Shown here: positions 13,230 to 25,895 of the stretch, piece by piece
Layout: each line of letters starts with the position of its first letter
Position numbering within the stretch: position 1 is the stretch's first letter
Source of the DNA: Cladorrhinum sp. PSN259
Lineage: Eukaryota > Ascomycota > Sordariomycetes > Sordariales > Podosporaceae
NCBI GenBank assembly: GCA_033725935.1
Contig: MU867064.1
Location: 372,001 to 436,000, forward strand
DNA length: 64,000 nt
Direction: 5' to 3'
Translations under genes and position numbers: made by a program
The notes under the pieces: generated by a model
What the model was told of the DNA's origin: nothing
Databases searched by the model: none
Seen by the model: only the letters and a program-made list of their open reading frames with translations

Positions 13230-13434
13230 GTACCAGAGTATGTTTACAGCGAGTACCGTGTACCAGACGATGGACTCAAGCAGACGGGGCCGTCTAGAAC
13301 CAAGCATCAAATCACGGTGCGCCCCCTCGATGCGCCCGGAGTCGGAGCCCCATATAACAAGGGGGTGTTAAGACTGTGCCGGTCAACGCACGGGGTACAT
13401 ACTGTACAGGGTACTTTGACATGTACATGGGTAC
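13230..13434. promoter_or_regulatory. Cluster of GTAC motifs upstream of the mtfA-like gene
   Basis: GTAC occurs at 13230, 13253, 13260, 13395, 13404, 13411, 13423 and 13431. The last five fall within 40 bases. The chance rate for a given 4-base word is about one per 256 bases. The cluster lies 600-800 bases before the mtfA-like start codon. A regulatory role is inferred only from density and position. Confidence 0.4.
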
Positions 13435-14034
13435 CTGACATGGTCCTGAGATGTGGCCGGCGACGATGGAGACCCCTCTGATCATCATCGGTCCCTAGGC
13501 TTGATCCCTGGCCTGGCACAGCACCCATGGCCCGCCAGTCAGACCCACACACAATTTGTGACAACACCTACTGGCCGCCTTGGTCCGGGGATCATCTTTG
13601 TGGATGCTTGTGGATTTACGCTTGATCATTCACGCACGTCTCCATGGATGTACCTTCGGGAGATCTGACGGTACAAAACACCCTGTGCCCTTCTCCATCC
13701 CGACGTCAACAAGCTTCTTGTGATGCATACTTAAACCGGCCCACCCCCATTCTACACCCGGTTACCCAACTCTAAAAGTCTTGAATCGACATATCAGTTT
13801 CTCTCTATCGACACGAAGGCGAAATATCTATATATCCAGCTGGCACTCGATACAATACAACACAATTTGACAGTCTATAATATTCACCAAGCTCTCGAAG
13901 CAAACATATCGTGGTGTGCTCCTTCCAAAAAGTGCAATACATCCTCAACTCACAACCAACGCAAACCCACACATACGTCCTTGTCCCCCACCGGCAAACC
14001 GGACGTTTGATCCATCCGTCGCAGAGGGAACAGA
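13435..14034 (+). promoter_or_regulatory. Proximal promoter and leader of the mtfA-like gene
   Basis: A TATA-like stretch (CTATATAT) lies near 13830-13837, followed by CA- and CT-rich sequence typical of fungal leaders. I find no ATG between about 13730 and the start codon at 14035, so a transcript starting after the TATA-like stretch would have a leader free of upstream ORFs. The transcription start itself is not known. Confidence 0.4.
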
Positions 14035-15068
14035 ATGGCAGCCACGATGGTCACCACACATTACGCACCTCAACAAAATGTGCACTATGGATACGTTCCT
14101 CCACCTTCACCACCAATGGACGACTCGGCGAGGTGCTCGTTGCCTTCCATCTCGAACTTGCTTGGGCTCGCAGACCAAGGGTCTCCCACTTCCGAGACGT
14201 CTCCCCAGAACCGGGCGGAGCAACAACAATGTATGGGCTTTGGCGGCATGGACACATGGCATCCGGTGCTAACAACCCCGTCAGCTCAAGCATGCAAACC
14301 TGACACCAGGCCCAGCTCATCTCACTACGGCAACCCGGCGCTCTTGAGGACGACAGCACTCCCACCGAGTCCTCCCATGTCCTCGGATGCTTCGTTCGAG
14401 GGTTACAGCTCGCCATCAACCAGATCTGTTAGCCAGATCTCCAACGGACCGACAAACCAGTACTTCTTCGAGGCCCCTCCACCACTGGGTCAAATAGATG
14501 CTTCTTCTGCCCCAAGAGTTTCGGTACAGCCTTCCGCATATCAGCCTCAGTTTGCTGGCCCTTCGTATCTCAGCCAGTCAGCCATGCCCGCGTACTATCC
14601 TCCAAGTATCCAGGCCGCTGCCCCGGCGCCGCCCTCGATGTCGAGTCTCTACTTTCAACGACCACTCCCTCAGGTAAGCTCTTTGATACCGCGATGGGTA
14701 AAAAGATGCGGGCGCTAACCTGAGTTCATTTGTAGACATTCCCTCCACCCATGTCGCTGACTCTTGCCCCAGTGGGCGGCGGCAACCCTTGGCAACATCA
14801 CCATTATATTGCCACGTCTTCGACGCAATCCTATCCTCAGAGTCAAGATCGATACATCTGCCAAACGTGCAATAAGGCCTTCTCGCGCCCCAGCTCCTTA
14901 CGGATCCACAGCCACTCCCACACGGGCGAGAAGCCCTTCAAGTGCCCAGTAGCAGGTTGTGGCAAGGCTTTCAGTGTTCGAAGCAACATGAAACGTCACG
15001 AGCGTGGCTGCCACAATTACGACAGCAGCAGCAGCAGCAGTAACAACAAAACCGCCGTCAGGTCTTGA
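14035..15068 (+). CDS. mtfA: C2H2 zinc-finger transcription factor, MtfA-like
   Basis: Two exons, 14035-14673 and 14736-15068, joined in phase 0 across a 62-bp intron with donor GTAAGC, branch-like GCTAAC and acceptor TGTAG. The product has 323 residues, close to the size of Aspergillus MtfA. The N-terminal two thirds are low-complexity, rich in Pro, Ser and Gln, and include CSLPSISNLLGLAD as in MtfA. Two C2H2 fingers lie near the C-terminus: finger 1 starts CQTCNKAFSRPSSLRIH (from residue 255) and finger 2 runs CPVAGCGKAFSVRSNMKRH (283-301, last ligand His 306). HTGEKPF links them. A short Ser/Asn tail ends the protein. In Aspergillus the family controls secondary metabolism and development; the role here is inferred. 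The gene stands alone, with 12 kb before it and 6.7 kb after it lacking clear genes. Confidence 0.9.
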
Positions 15069-18000
15069 ATTTGAGCTTGGAAGCAGCGGGTCTGTCCAGC
15101 GCTGGTTGCACTAATTTCACGGTACACGTGGTGTAAAAAAAAAAACTCCCGGTCCGTTTCGACCAAAAACCAGCAATCCCGAACCCTGGCGGTACAGGAT
15201 ATACCATTAACACAATAACCACTGGTATTTTTTAGTCTTTAATCATTTTTCACTCCGGCTGGGTCAAAAATTCGTTAGCGTTTCTGGCGGAATGTTTATT
15301 TTTTTCTTCTTTTCATTTCAGGGACGAGCCATGATCATATCAATAACGCACGACTGGGCGCATGGGAAAGGGGGCTGGTTCTGGTTTCGGCTGTTTTGGG
15401 GCGGGCTGGCTGGCGGCGCAACACACACTGGGTTCTACAAAGAATATTTCCTCTTTTCTTCTATTGAATTTTCCTCCACTGCATTTCATTCAGGCGCAAG
15501 GAAAGGGGACACGCACCTGGAGCAACACAGAACTTGGGATTTCCCCGTGGGCTGTGGCGACGGCGTATGGGGTTTAAGGGAATCGAATTTGGTCTTTTTG
15601 CTCAGCATTTACACTGGAGTTTTTTTTTTTTTTGTCATCTTTTCGTTCTAATGAGCGATTTGACTACCTAAAATCACTGCCCCGCCCCCCCCCCCCCCCC
15701 TACTGTCCTTTTTTTCTTTCTCCTAGGCAAGGCTGATCATAGCAAAACACCAATGTATATAGAATTCAAGGATCAATGTTGTCTGTACGATCCACTAGGG
15801 ATAAATGGGACTGGTTGGGGGGAAAATATCAATAAATCACTCAAAACCTGAGCTGAATGACGCAGTATTAGTTGTAAAATCGTCCATGATTAGTACCGTA
15901 TGCTATCCGAAAAGGATTCAAGGCGTGTAGTGCTGCTGTGTCTCGTGGCAATTGTTTCGGAATCTCTCCGAGAGTTTAGGTCTGTCGTACAGCATTACCT
16001 GACAATTGATACACACCGGTAGTCTCAAAACACAAACAACATGACAATTCCTGCCCCAAAACTTGCCCTGCCCCTTGTTCCTGTTTCTGCTATTCTGTGG
16101 CGGATGCTCACGTCCCCCTTTCGAAAAGATCATCGCTTCTTCAGGAGAAACATAATCACGCCAAATGACACTGATTACGAATTGCCAAACCCCTGCTCTG
16201 AGGGATCTACCATGATGTTTGCTGTCATGGCTGTCCCATTCATCCGTCCCCCCCTCCCCCCACAGCCGTTTGTTGCCGGGATGAAGGGGACCGTTGGGAT
16301 GAAGATCTACAAACTGCAAAAATTGCCGGGGATATCCCCTCGAGCAACGGAAGCCCAAGGAAACGTCATGACTTGCGTGAACAGATGTTCCATGAACCAC
16401 CATTTGCATCATCCCACTGCACAAGATTTCCCAGTACAATATCTCACAATATGTGACATTACTGGCATTGCCACATTTTCTGTTTACCTTTCTGTCGTCA
16501 TCAATAAATTATCGTATAGTGGTTCTGGCTGGCCGGTCTTGTCCGGGTCATGATTTTCAAGACCCGAAACACTCCTAACTTTACCAGCCATACCAAGAAG
16601 GCCCCCCCGGCGGACTGCTCACAGGGATCATCGTACATCAGGTGGCTGGCTTAGCAGGAGAAAACGAAAAAAAAAACCTGGAAAACAAAAGTGTGGAGTC
16701 TATTTTTCTTGGTGGGTTTTCCCGTTATCATGGGATGATTGATGAAGGCCAGAAAACACAACAAAGGGTAGATTTGGCTATCCCGAGTCATGAATGGGAA
16801 GCAACAGAAGAGATCGAGATCACGAATGATCACCATCCTTCCTCCTTCCTTCAATGCCTCTGACCCGACCGGAATCCAATGCCAGTGATCCAAGATAGGG
16901 ATAGCCAGGTCGATACACATACTACTGGCTTAGCATACTGTACTCTGTGCGCTACAGCACAAACCCCGGGCAGACGAGAGTGTATGACGACACATTCCAT
17001 TTGCAAGCTGCTGCAAGAAAATATAATAAAAAATGATCTGCATTGCCGTTTCCAAAATGGCATCTCATGTCCGAGTGCGAGGAAGAGGAGCTCTCGTCAC
17101 CAGGTGGCTAACGATCCCTTGTTTGGCTTGTCTTAGTGAGCATGGGAATTCGTTCTAGCGCGCTTCTGGTGTGCGTTAGCCTCCCGCTACACACGTGTAG
17201 CGCGGGCTTCTTTTCCTGTTTTTTTTCTCTGGCCTGCAAATCTGTGTGTCTGTGTCATCACATATCACACTTTTTTTTATGTCGATCTGCGAAACTGAGG
17301 GGAAATCTCGCACGCCCATTGCTCAAGTAGCCTCGTGGGAGAAGCGTGGCTCTCATGGGCAAGTGTCTCTCGCTACCTCCTCACACTGGAGGCTGATGTC
17401 ATGTGCATCCCTTCGGACCGCAACCTGCAAGCCGAACGAATCAGATAACAGGTTTGCGACAAAAAAGGGAAACCATCTCGCCCATGTATTCTGTACTACT
17501 GCACAGTATCCGTCTAGAAGTGGATTTACACTACACTCACACCAAAATATGATAGCTCAAATCCTTAGGGTAGAGCAGTTTGGTAATACTTTTAAATCAC
17601 GGCACCAGGCAGTTGGCGCTGAAGGCTCTCCTGCTGGTTGGCAGGCCCGGGAGTTGTGTACTTGGCATCTCTGCAGGTGCCCGTAATCCCGTCTGCTGTC
17701 CTCCCATCACCGAAGGATGGATGCTGCTACCCGCTTCCGCCGTATCACTGCCCTGTTTGCTCAATTGAGACATTCCAGTTCCCAGCGCCACGGTGCTGTG
17801 TTCCGTATCAATTGAGATCGCACCGACACAATCTGTTTGGCAACTGTAACATGGGCGCATGAGGGGAAACACAGAGAGAAACATTTGTTTTCTCGCTTCT
17901 CAACAAGTTCGGATGACTCGAGGGGAGTAGCGACGCAGGGATCTTGGATCCTTTTTTCTTAGGAATTGCTGCGCGTTCTGCCAGAACACATCGACAAATC

Positions 18001-21000
18001 GACAACACACGCATCGCCACCTCGCCTGCAGAAATGGCTTTTAAACTATCTACACTACACTACGGAATACATGGAAGTGGAACAACCGTCGAATTAACAT
18101 CCGCACTTCCGAGTCCGATATCGCGAGCCATGTCATCGGTTCTTTTGTGTTCTTTTAGGGGCCCAACACCAATCACCTACCGCAGTAAGTGAGAGGACCG
18201 GATTTTCTGGAAATGCGCTTTCGAGAAGGGTGCGAATCCACCATGCCAAGAAGACAAGCTTCGGGCTTTGCTGATCACCCCCATTCTCCATCGACTCATT
18301 TTTTTCAAGTTCCCTTATCCCTCACCGCCGGCAATAGCCATAACGACCCTGAGGAGCGACGGCAAGCCTGTCTCCTCCAACCCTAGGCACAACTAGGCTA
18401 GGGCAAGCTTCCCCAGAACAACATCAGATGATCTTTGACGCCAGTGACGCCTCGTTGACAATCATGGCATGGGGCTGAAACGATGGCCTCTGCGTGGCGC
18501 TGAGGCGGCGGGGAGATCACAACGCTAGCCAGACTAAATTCTTACCCGTTACCCAGATGCCGGGTCCCTTCAGGCGTCCCTCCAATCACCGACCTACGAG
18601 TTGATAGTCGCGGGAGGACGGGAAGGGAGCAAAGGCCACGATGTGGCTTATGGCGATCCCTCTTAAAAATCACCCAAAACCCTTTGGCCCCAATCTCGTC
18701 TATGCGCGATCCTTCAGCCAAGGAACGAGTTTGAGACAGTCCTTCCAACCTCCATCGCCATCACACGGGATCGCATGCGATGAGATGAGATGAAATGGCT
18801 TGCGCCCGAGCGGAACGGAGTTAATCACTAGTGTTGCGTTCTGGTGTGCCAGATTACACTAGCACACAAATTGAAAGAGGACAAGCGCCTTGCTCATGGG
18901 ATGTGCTCTTGTGTGTTCCGACATCACGCACTATCATCTCACTCCCGTGTATCTTCCGTGTTACAGATCTTGCAAAATGCAACCTCATCTGCTCTACTTT
19001 GTTTCGACAAGGCTGCGCAGTAGCCTCGTGCGCAAAAAGCGACTGTGTCCGGGAAAGTTGGGGGCCGAAAGCTCGGCGGCCAAGGTGTTCGCGTTTCAAC
19101 CCCCCTTCTTTGATACACGGCTCGACCAGCTGCCGAGCAAAAGGGTGAAATACTGGGCAACTCACCTCTACCAACAACAAAACAGTACTACTTTACCTTG
19201 CCTGTTTAACCCAAGCGGGAGTGTTGCATCTTACAACGTGATGTTGCTTTTTACCGTCTTGTCTGTTGTCGGCCGTTTCACGGATACCCCCGCTCCGTGC
19301 GCCGGCTTGATCCGGCGTTGTTCTCCATCAAAAAAAACGATGAATCCGGGGGGGAGGGGGGGGCTGGGCAAGGTGAAAGGTGAGAGAAGGAGGATCCAGC
19401 GATGACAGCAATAAAGTAACAACAACACAGACCCTCTCACCGCCCTTTACCACTCGTTTGTACACGTAAACGTCCCCGAGAGGATACCGAGAACACCGAG
19501 GGGCGACTGATTTGATGAGATCCTGGAGGATTTTATGGAGTCGTTCAGGAAGCTGAACTAACCGAACCCCCAATAGGAAAGTCCCAAGACGAGACGGGGA
19601 GCGAGCTGTGTGGGGAGGAACTTGTCGATAGAGCGACATTGAGCAGTTTTTTCCCTGCTTCTCTTGGAGCCTCGATCTTTATCGTCTCCAGGTGAACGAG
19701 TCAGCGATTGAACAAGGAATGCCTTCAAACAAGAGGGAGACTTTTGGCCGGTGTGTGGGGGGGGGGGCGGTGTTCTCTCGGGAATATGCGTTGGCCTCAA
19801 CAAGAAGTTCTCGATCGCGTGACATTTTCTTCAAGGAAGGGCGTTCGCAGGGAAGGCAAACTATGTAGGTACCGCCGTTGGCAGGCATCAAGGATGCATT
19901 GCGGCTGCTTCGGGAATCATCGGAGAACTTTGCAAATCATCGTGGAAAATCATTCAGGTGGCAGATCTCCCGCATCCACCTAACGCAAAAGCCACAAAAA
20001 AAAAAAAAAAAAAAAAAAAGCCTTATTAGGACGCCCAGGGTCCATTGCCAAGGTAGGTGTTGATGGTACCCTTGACAAAGACTCTGTCTGAAGCACCTTG
20101 ACGGGTCACTAGCACAGGTACGGTTGCAGCTGGGTATATCTTGGACTGAGACAATGAAGACGTGCCCGGACCAGGTAGACCAACATGGGCTGATGATTTT
20201 TTTATGTCTCGAAGTTTGTTATTTGCCACTTGAGGACTGGATCTTGAAGAGAGTATGGTACGGTATGATTCGCTTGTAGTGTTACGGAAGGATCGCTCCT
20301 GGAGTATGAGGCAAGAGAAAGAGTGAAACTGAGTTTGTACGTAGGTAGTACAAGCAATGCCGGACGCGGGCAAAGACTCCGTCCCTGCCAATAATGACGA
20401 CCATCTGGCATTGGATTGGTCGACTATCCAAGGGCATCAGTCTTGTCAACAAATTCTTAGGTCGGCCGTCTTGTCAGTTGGAGTGCATACGACCCTGCTA
20501 CACAGGAATGCACGCCAGCCGGCGGATGAGATTGTTGCGCTCAATTTGTGGCTTCCGAATGGTCTCCCTTTTCCCACCCGGCACGCTTCAGGTTGAGCGT
20601 CGTCGTTCGCAGTTTATGTCACCCCAAGACCGACCGTGACACCGTTTGGGAGGGGATTTTTTTTTTTTTCCCTCTTGTTTCAACCCGACTTGTTTCGACC
20701 CTTTTGGGGTTCCTTTTCGGTCTGTCTTAAAAGGGGCTCAGATATATATCTAGGTATCGACTGATCCTTTGCCATATGAGCATCACGGTGGCTATTTGTC
20801 ATGGACCAAAGTTCGAAACCGTTTCCCAATTTTTGAGTCGATTGGAAGTGTGATGGCCATCCACTGATGGCCTGTGGGACTGGGGGTGGTACGATAGTAT
20901 TGACGCTCCTGCTTCGACCTGATTTTTGGGCCCAGGCCCCCCCCCCCCCCCCTTTATGAAGCCGGGGGAACGAACGGGGTTGCAAAAAAGCCGTATTTGC

Positions 21001-21771
21001 ATTCTTCGCTATGTAAGAGAACGACCTGCAGGGTGTAAGTGTTAAAGAATGCCTTCGCACCATGATGTTGCAAGTTTTGTGGTTTCCTTTGTGGCAACGA
21101 GCCCTCGAAACATAAATCGTCTCAAGTGTTTGGAAAAGACTCGCTGTAGCAAGAGACCCATGCATCGTCTCCAAGTCGAGTGAAGACAAAGTTTCGCGAT
21201 TTATTTCAAATTTTTGAGTCTGATTGATTGTGACCAGTACACCAGCAAGTAATGGAAGCTGAGCCACCACCTCGCATGGAAGTTACCATTGACCACATGG
21301 AAACGCCCCAGACTTGGGATGAAGAGTATTGGTCAAGGTAAGTAACTCTTGCTGCAGTGCTATTTCCTGGGGAACGGTAGATTAGGGGGTTACGAGGGCG
21401 TGCATCCGTAGATGTGGAAATTAGATAAAGTAAATGCACCTCCAAAAAAAATGGAAGAATGGAACCAAGATAAACGCTAAAACAAAGTCCTTTCATAAAT
21501 CCTGTCAGCTCGCTGCGTCTACTCAGACCTCCATGCACCCGAGAACAGCCTTGATACCAGACAGATTTATATAAGTCGCACGAGGGGCGCAATGGATTGT
21601 CCTACACCTCGCTAGGTGGAAGCTCTCAATGGTTCCCAAATGATATAAGCTGCACTGTTTTCTTCAATAATCGTCTTGTACTACAAGACTCTCAGAATGG
21701 AGGTCTTGTTGATGTCTTATAAGAGACAAACACATCAAAATCATTTTGATACTCGACTCCTATTCCCCATC
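15069..21771. other. Non-coding stretch downstream of the mtfA-like gene
   Basis: The first kilobase is AT-rich with T and A runs and is probably 3' UTR. Beyond it are a C run of about 16 near 15683-15700, an inverted repeat at 17183-17206, an A run of about 22 near 19997-20020 and a C run near 20938-20952. The longest frames (16041-16553 plus; 15918-16439 minus; 20680-21270 minus) have no recognisable composition and overlap each other on opposite strands. I see no gene. Confidence 0.5.
17183..17206. repeat. Small inverted repeat
   Basis: GCTACAC and GTGTAGC face each other across two bases. The outer arms CCCGCTACAC and GTGTAGCGCGGG extend the match with a two-base bulge. It could form a GC-rich hairpin or be a dyad binding site. 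No gene lies nearby. Confidence 0.55.
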
Positions 21772-23417
21772 TCAGTAATCAGACTGATCGTTCCAGTAAA
21801 GCGTCTCATGGTAAACCCTAAAATTAAATGAAGCATGATCAGCACCAGTCTCCTTTTCCAAAAGAAGTTGATATCCATGTCGAGCAGATAGGAGAAGTGA
21901 ACATAACTTACTCTGGACCTGTAGCATAAAACTCCCATCCAAAGGTATTTCTGATAAACTGCTGCAAGTGACTGGCAACCTTGATGGCGCCAACATCAGT
22001 CGGATGCCACTGCGGTGCGATATCATTGTGTTGCAGGATCCCAGACGTGTTGAACAGGTGCACAAATGGCTTATCCTTGCCCTTGACCTTGAGCTTTGTC
22101 AACTTCTTGGTGACGCCGTCATAGACAGTAGGACTGCCGAGATACTCGTCCGAGTTGAACCACTGCACCATCTGCACAATCTCGTTCACCCGGCCATCTG
22201 GAGAATTGGGCAGGTACGTGTTGCCAGACTGATAGAAGCCAAGCCAAAGAGTCATGACCACTACTTGAGCCTTGGGCCATTTGCCGTGGACGCCCTGAAT
22301 GATCTTGGTCAGGCCGTCGATGTAGACTTCTGCAGATACGTTGTTGTGGGCATTGTGATCATTAGTTCCAATGTTTATGACGACGAGATCTGCCGCCGGC
22401 TGCTTGCTGAAGTCCCAGGGTTCCGGAGTTTCTAGATATAATCATGTTAGGCGGATCAAGAGTTGTTGCCGGGAATGCGTGATTACATACCGCCGTGGAT
22501 TTGAGAGGCGCGCGGGCTAGTATCAGATGTGTAGAACCACTGATGAGACTGTCCTCGCGGATTACCCCAGCAGTCCTGGTCGGCCGCACAAATACCCGGA
22601 TAGGCCGTTATTGAGTATTCCGTGGTGCCCAGTCCTTCCCCAAGCCCGCTTGATATATCATGTCAGCTTCAGCCGGTTAATGTTTGCCGACCCCAGATGG
22701 CTGAAACTCACTATGCCCAGCTTGATAACCCTTCATAGGAGGTGTACATTCCGGAGGCAAGGCTGTCGCCGATAACTTCAATTCGACGTCCAAAGTCAGG
22801 AATCTTGATAAGCTTCTCCCCCTTGGCAACGTGCACAGCGCTAATCTGGATGCCATATGCCCAATTGGACACGCGCAACTCGAAAGTCCAAGGGTTTATG
22901 GGTCCAGTTAAAGTCGCCCCTGGGTACTCAGGGCTGACGAGAAGGTGAGTAGCGCCGGCGGTGATGTTCGTAAATGTCCAGTCTACGCTAGTTAGAGACA
23001 CTCCTGATGCCTTTTCGTAAATATGTGTTCCAAAGCTCACCTAGACCTCCAATTCGATATCCTACCAAGACGCCATCGGTTGTTAAGTTACCAAATGTAA
23101 TAGCAACTGTCTGTCCCGTGTACGCAAACTTAATGCCGGGAGCACTGAAAATGGAGAGTCAGATATCTGAGATGGCCGCAGCCTTTTGGCTAGAGGTAGG
23201 TCACTTACGACCACCAAGAAACGTATTTGGAGTCCCAACGCCCCTTGTATGAAATCTCGGTTGAGTTCGCCGAGTATGTCTTGAATGAGTACGCTGACGG
23301 ATCAATTCGGGTATTGGGGAAGTTGGTTTCTCTAACCTGACCATTCTGCAAAATGGTCGCCGAAGCTTTTGAAAGGAACGCGAGGCCCAGGACGGCCAAA
23401 CTTGACCAGGACAACAT
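21772..23417 (-). CDS. Secreted SGNH/GDSL esterase, carbohydrate esterase family 2 type
   Basis: Likely secreted deacetylase of plant cell-wall polysaccharide (CE2 acetyl esterases remove acetyl groups from xylan or mannan). Six exons on the minus strand: 23209-23417, 23041-23144, 22712-22982, 22491-22648, 21912-22431 and 21772-21817, giving 435 residues. All five introns (58-94 bp) have GT...AG ends and the frame closes. A signal peptide covers about residues 1-20 (MLSWSSLAVLGLAFLSKASA). The N-terminal half is the beta-sandwich typical of CE2. The catalytic domain follows, with GDSLASGMYTSYEG (nucleophile Ser 178), IGTNDHN and the C-terminal WHPTDVGAIKVA bearing the Asp/His pair. The last exon adds only 15 residues, ending LYWNDQSDY. 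A model that reads through the final donor stops early. The CE2 call is from motif order; activity is inferred. Confidence 0.88.
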
Positions 23418-25895
23418 GGTCCAAGGATTGACTTGACGATTTCAAGTGGGTGATGTCTTCAAAAAGAAAAAAAAAAAGGCTACAGAAATGCATGTTGGAT
23501 ACTTATATACTCAAGCACGTGTGTCACTGTTGCTGAATGGAATGCCAGGTTCGTCGGTTGAGGCGGAAAGACGGGAGGGTCAAGCCGTTATGCAGGCTAA
23601 TTGCCAACCTTCAATCCATGATGCAAATCCCCAGTGCGTGCAGACTGTAGTGTGATGGATTGACGCTCTTCCGTTGCTGGGCTCATCTCCGTCCGATCTT
23701 GCCACACCATTTGACAAGCCGCGGGGGAGTTGCAACGACGTTGTGTGCGTGCATGCTGCGCTACGGTGCAAACCATCCGATCCTGCGGCATTGTGCAGGG
23801 CTCCAACCTGAGTGACAACGGAGAGGTCAGGGAATTGGGAAGGACCACCGTGAATGACGGACATTCAGATTCCCGGTAGATACAGAGCTGCCTTTCTGAC
23901 TCGCAGCGTGACCTCGGAGGAGACCATTCCGAACCCCAATCTCAATCACCCGCCGCGCTGGGCCCCCAGTACCCAGATTCTCTCATCAGGATGTCTAGAG
24001 ACGGTGATAACCTCGCCAGGCTTTGTCCCGCTGTGACGGTCGTATACGTGTGTGTAACAAGCACCACAGCCCCTGTCACTCTTCTGCTACTTCCCACTCC
24101 ATCCTCAATGCTCGGCTGGCGAACAGCTGGGGGGTGATGGCATCATCGCCTTAGACTATACTACCTCATTTGCAACTTTTCCGGCCATATGGAGGCCAAC
24201 CCTAATCGACGTTGATGTTCTGTGTTCCACATGTCGTTGGAGAATCATCGTTGAGGCTGAAAATAGTTTGTTGGTTGAACAGGGGCTTCGAAGTGGACCG
24301 GGCCGATCGACGCCATCAACCGTCAGACACCAACAGCCACAAATGTCAAATCAGGAAAGCTGCTGCATTCCAAGGGCTATTATTCTGCTCTGAACCATCC
24401 CAGGTGCCCAGAAGAGTCCATTTCCGCAGAACTTTGTCGATCTTGAAATTTGAATATGTCCGGTAAAGTACCTTATCTTTACGAATTACTTTATTATGTG
24501 CATTTAGATGGCAAGATCAAAAAAACCACCCCCCCTGTCAGTTTGCATCAAAATGGATGCTTGCCTGCCCCGCTCGCGGATGCGATGACAAGGGGCCGCG
24601 ATGCCAAGATTGGAGTGCTTGCGCTGACCTCGACAACCACTTTTATGTCGATCTTGCAAATTCTCAATCTTAGGGTTTCGATTTTTATTTTTATTTTTAT
24701 TTTTATTTTTATTTTTGTTTTTATTTTTGTTTTTTGCTATTTGGAAATTTTGATAGATTGGGTTTTCTCTATATTTTCTATGCAAATTTTCCTTGCGGGG
24801 GCTGCTTAATTTGCACTAGGTTAAAGATTGAGACTGGTGAGGTACCAGGGCTTGGTCTGCTGGGCACCCGTCACTGCTACCTTCCAAAATTCCCCGCGAC
24901 GTTGCTCCCACATCCTACATCTTCGAGATCTGAAATTCAGAAACCCAAATTGCTCCAGGGCAATTGCTTTCTTCGCTCGGATATAGATCCCTGACCGTCT
25001 CTTTTGGCTCTCATTCAAACTCCAGACTGGCCAGCTGCCTCGGAAATCGCTCTCATCTGATGCGCATGCGACGGGAACGCAATCCCATCTAACACAAACC
25101 AAATGTCTCTCCTGCTCCAAGATTAAAAAAATTCGACTCTACCCCGGCATTCAACAGCGGATGTGTCTCGAGTATATATACAACATACGGTGGACCTTCG
25201 TGGACGGTAAGGCAAAGGCATTTGGGCAGACACGGCACGCACCACATGAACGAGATCAACTACTATTGGTTATCACCAGAGGGAGAAACGTTTCCTAGCG
25301 CATGATCGTACAAGTGTACCCGTCCCGACGCTACGGTACGCTCTCATTTCCAGGGATACCTCGATTTGACCGAGCTCTTCCGACCCAAACGCCACCGTCC
25401 ATCTCCTTGCCCACCTTCAAAACTGCTGTTATGGCTCAGTAGCAGGATTCCCTCACGAAACTATGACTCTGTGCGTGCCGCAACGTCGCCGACGCTTTAG
25501 CTACCGGTGCTGCTTCCAACGCCGTCGACGTCCGAATATTACTGTGACTACCTCGGTCCTGGGAGGTGACGAGCGAGAGCGACACGGGCCCTCCCCCGCA
25601 CTCCCGTTCTCATACAACCGTCACACTGTGTTTCGTTCCCTATCCCAGAATACAATAAGGCTGCTACACCCTTCGGACTGTGACCCCGCCGGCGCATCAT
25701 ATCCAGAGCGTTGCGCGACTCTTGGAATTCTGTCATAACCTAACTGTGGTTTTGGGAAGAAGGGGGGCCGCGGGAGCGACTCCCACCAAGTCTGGCGGTA
25801 GAAGCTGCCTGGCCGACTGGCGGCACCCCTTTTAATCCTGGGTGTCGCTAGTCTGGTACCAGCAGGACGGAGCAATCAATCTCTAAACACCAACC
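23418..25895. other. Intergenic, with a hexanucleotide repeat
   Basis: Upstream region shared by the minus-strand esterase and the plus-strand CNL1 gene. It contains a short A run (about 23468-23478) and an (ATTTTT)n repeat (24681-24734). A frame at 25463-25738 (ATG, 91 residues) lies just before CNL1; its Arg-rich content is not recognisable, and it may sit in the CNL1 leader. Confidence 0.5.
24681..24734. repeat. (ATTTTT)n hexanucleotide repeat
   Basis: About nine 6-base units in a row, seven ATTTTT and two GTTTTT. It lies in non-coding DNA. It is not a telomere repeat. Confidence 0.85.

Noticed and set aside
16041..16553. Open frame of 170 residues downstream of the mtfA-like gene
   Set aside because: No recognisable motif; an equally long frame lies on the opposite strand over the same bases.
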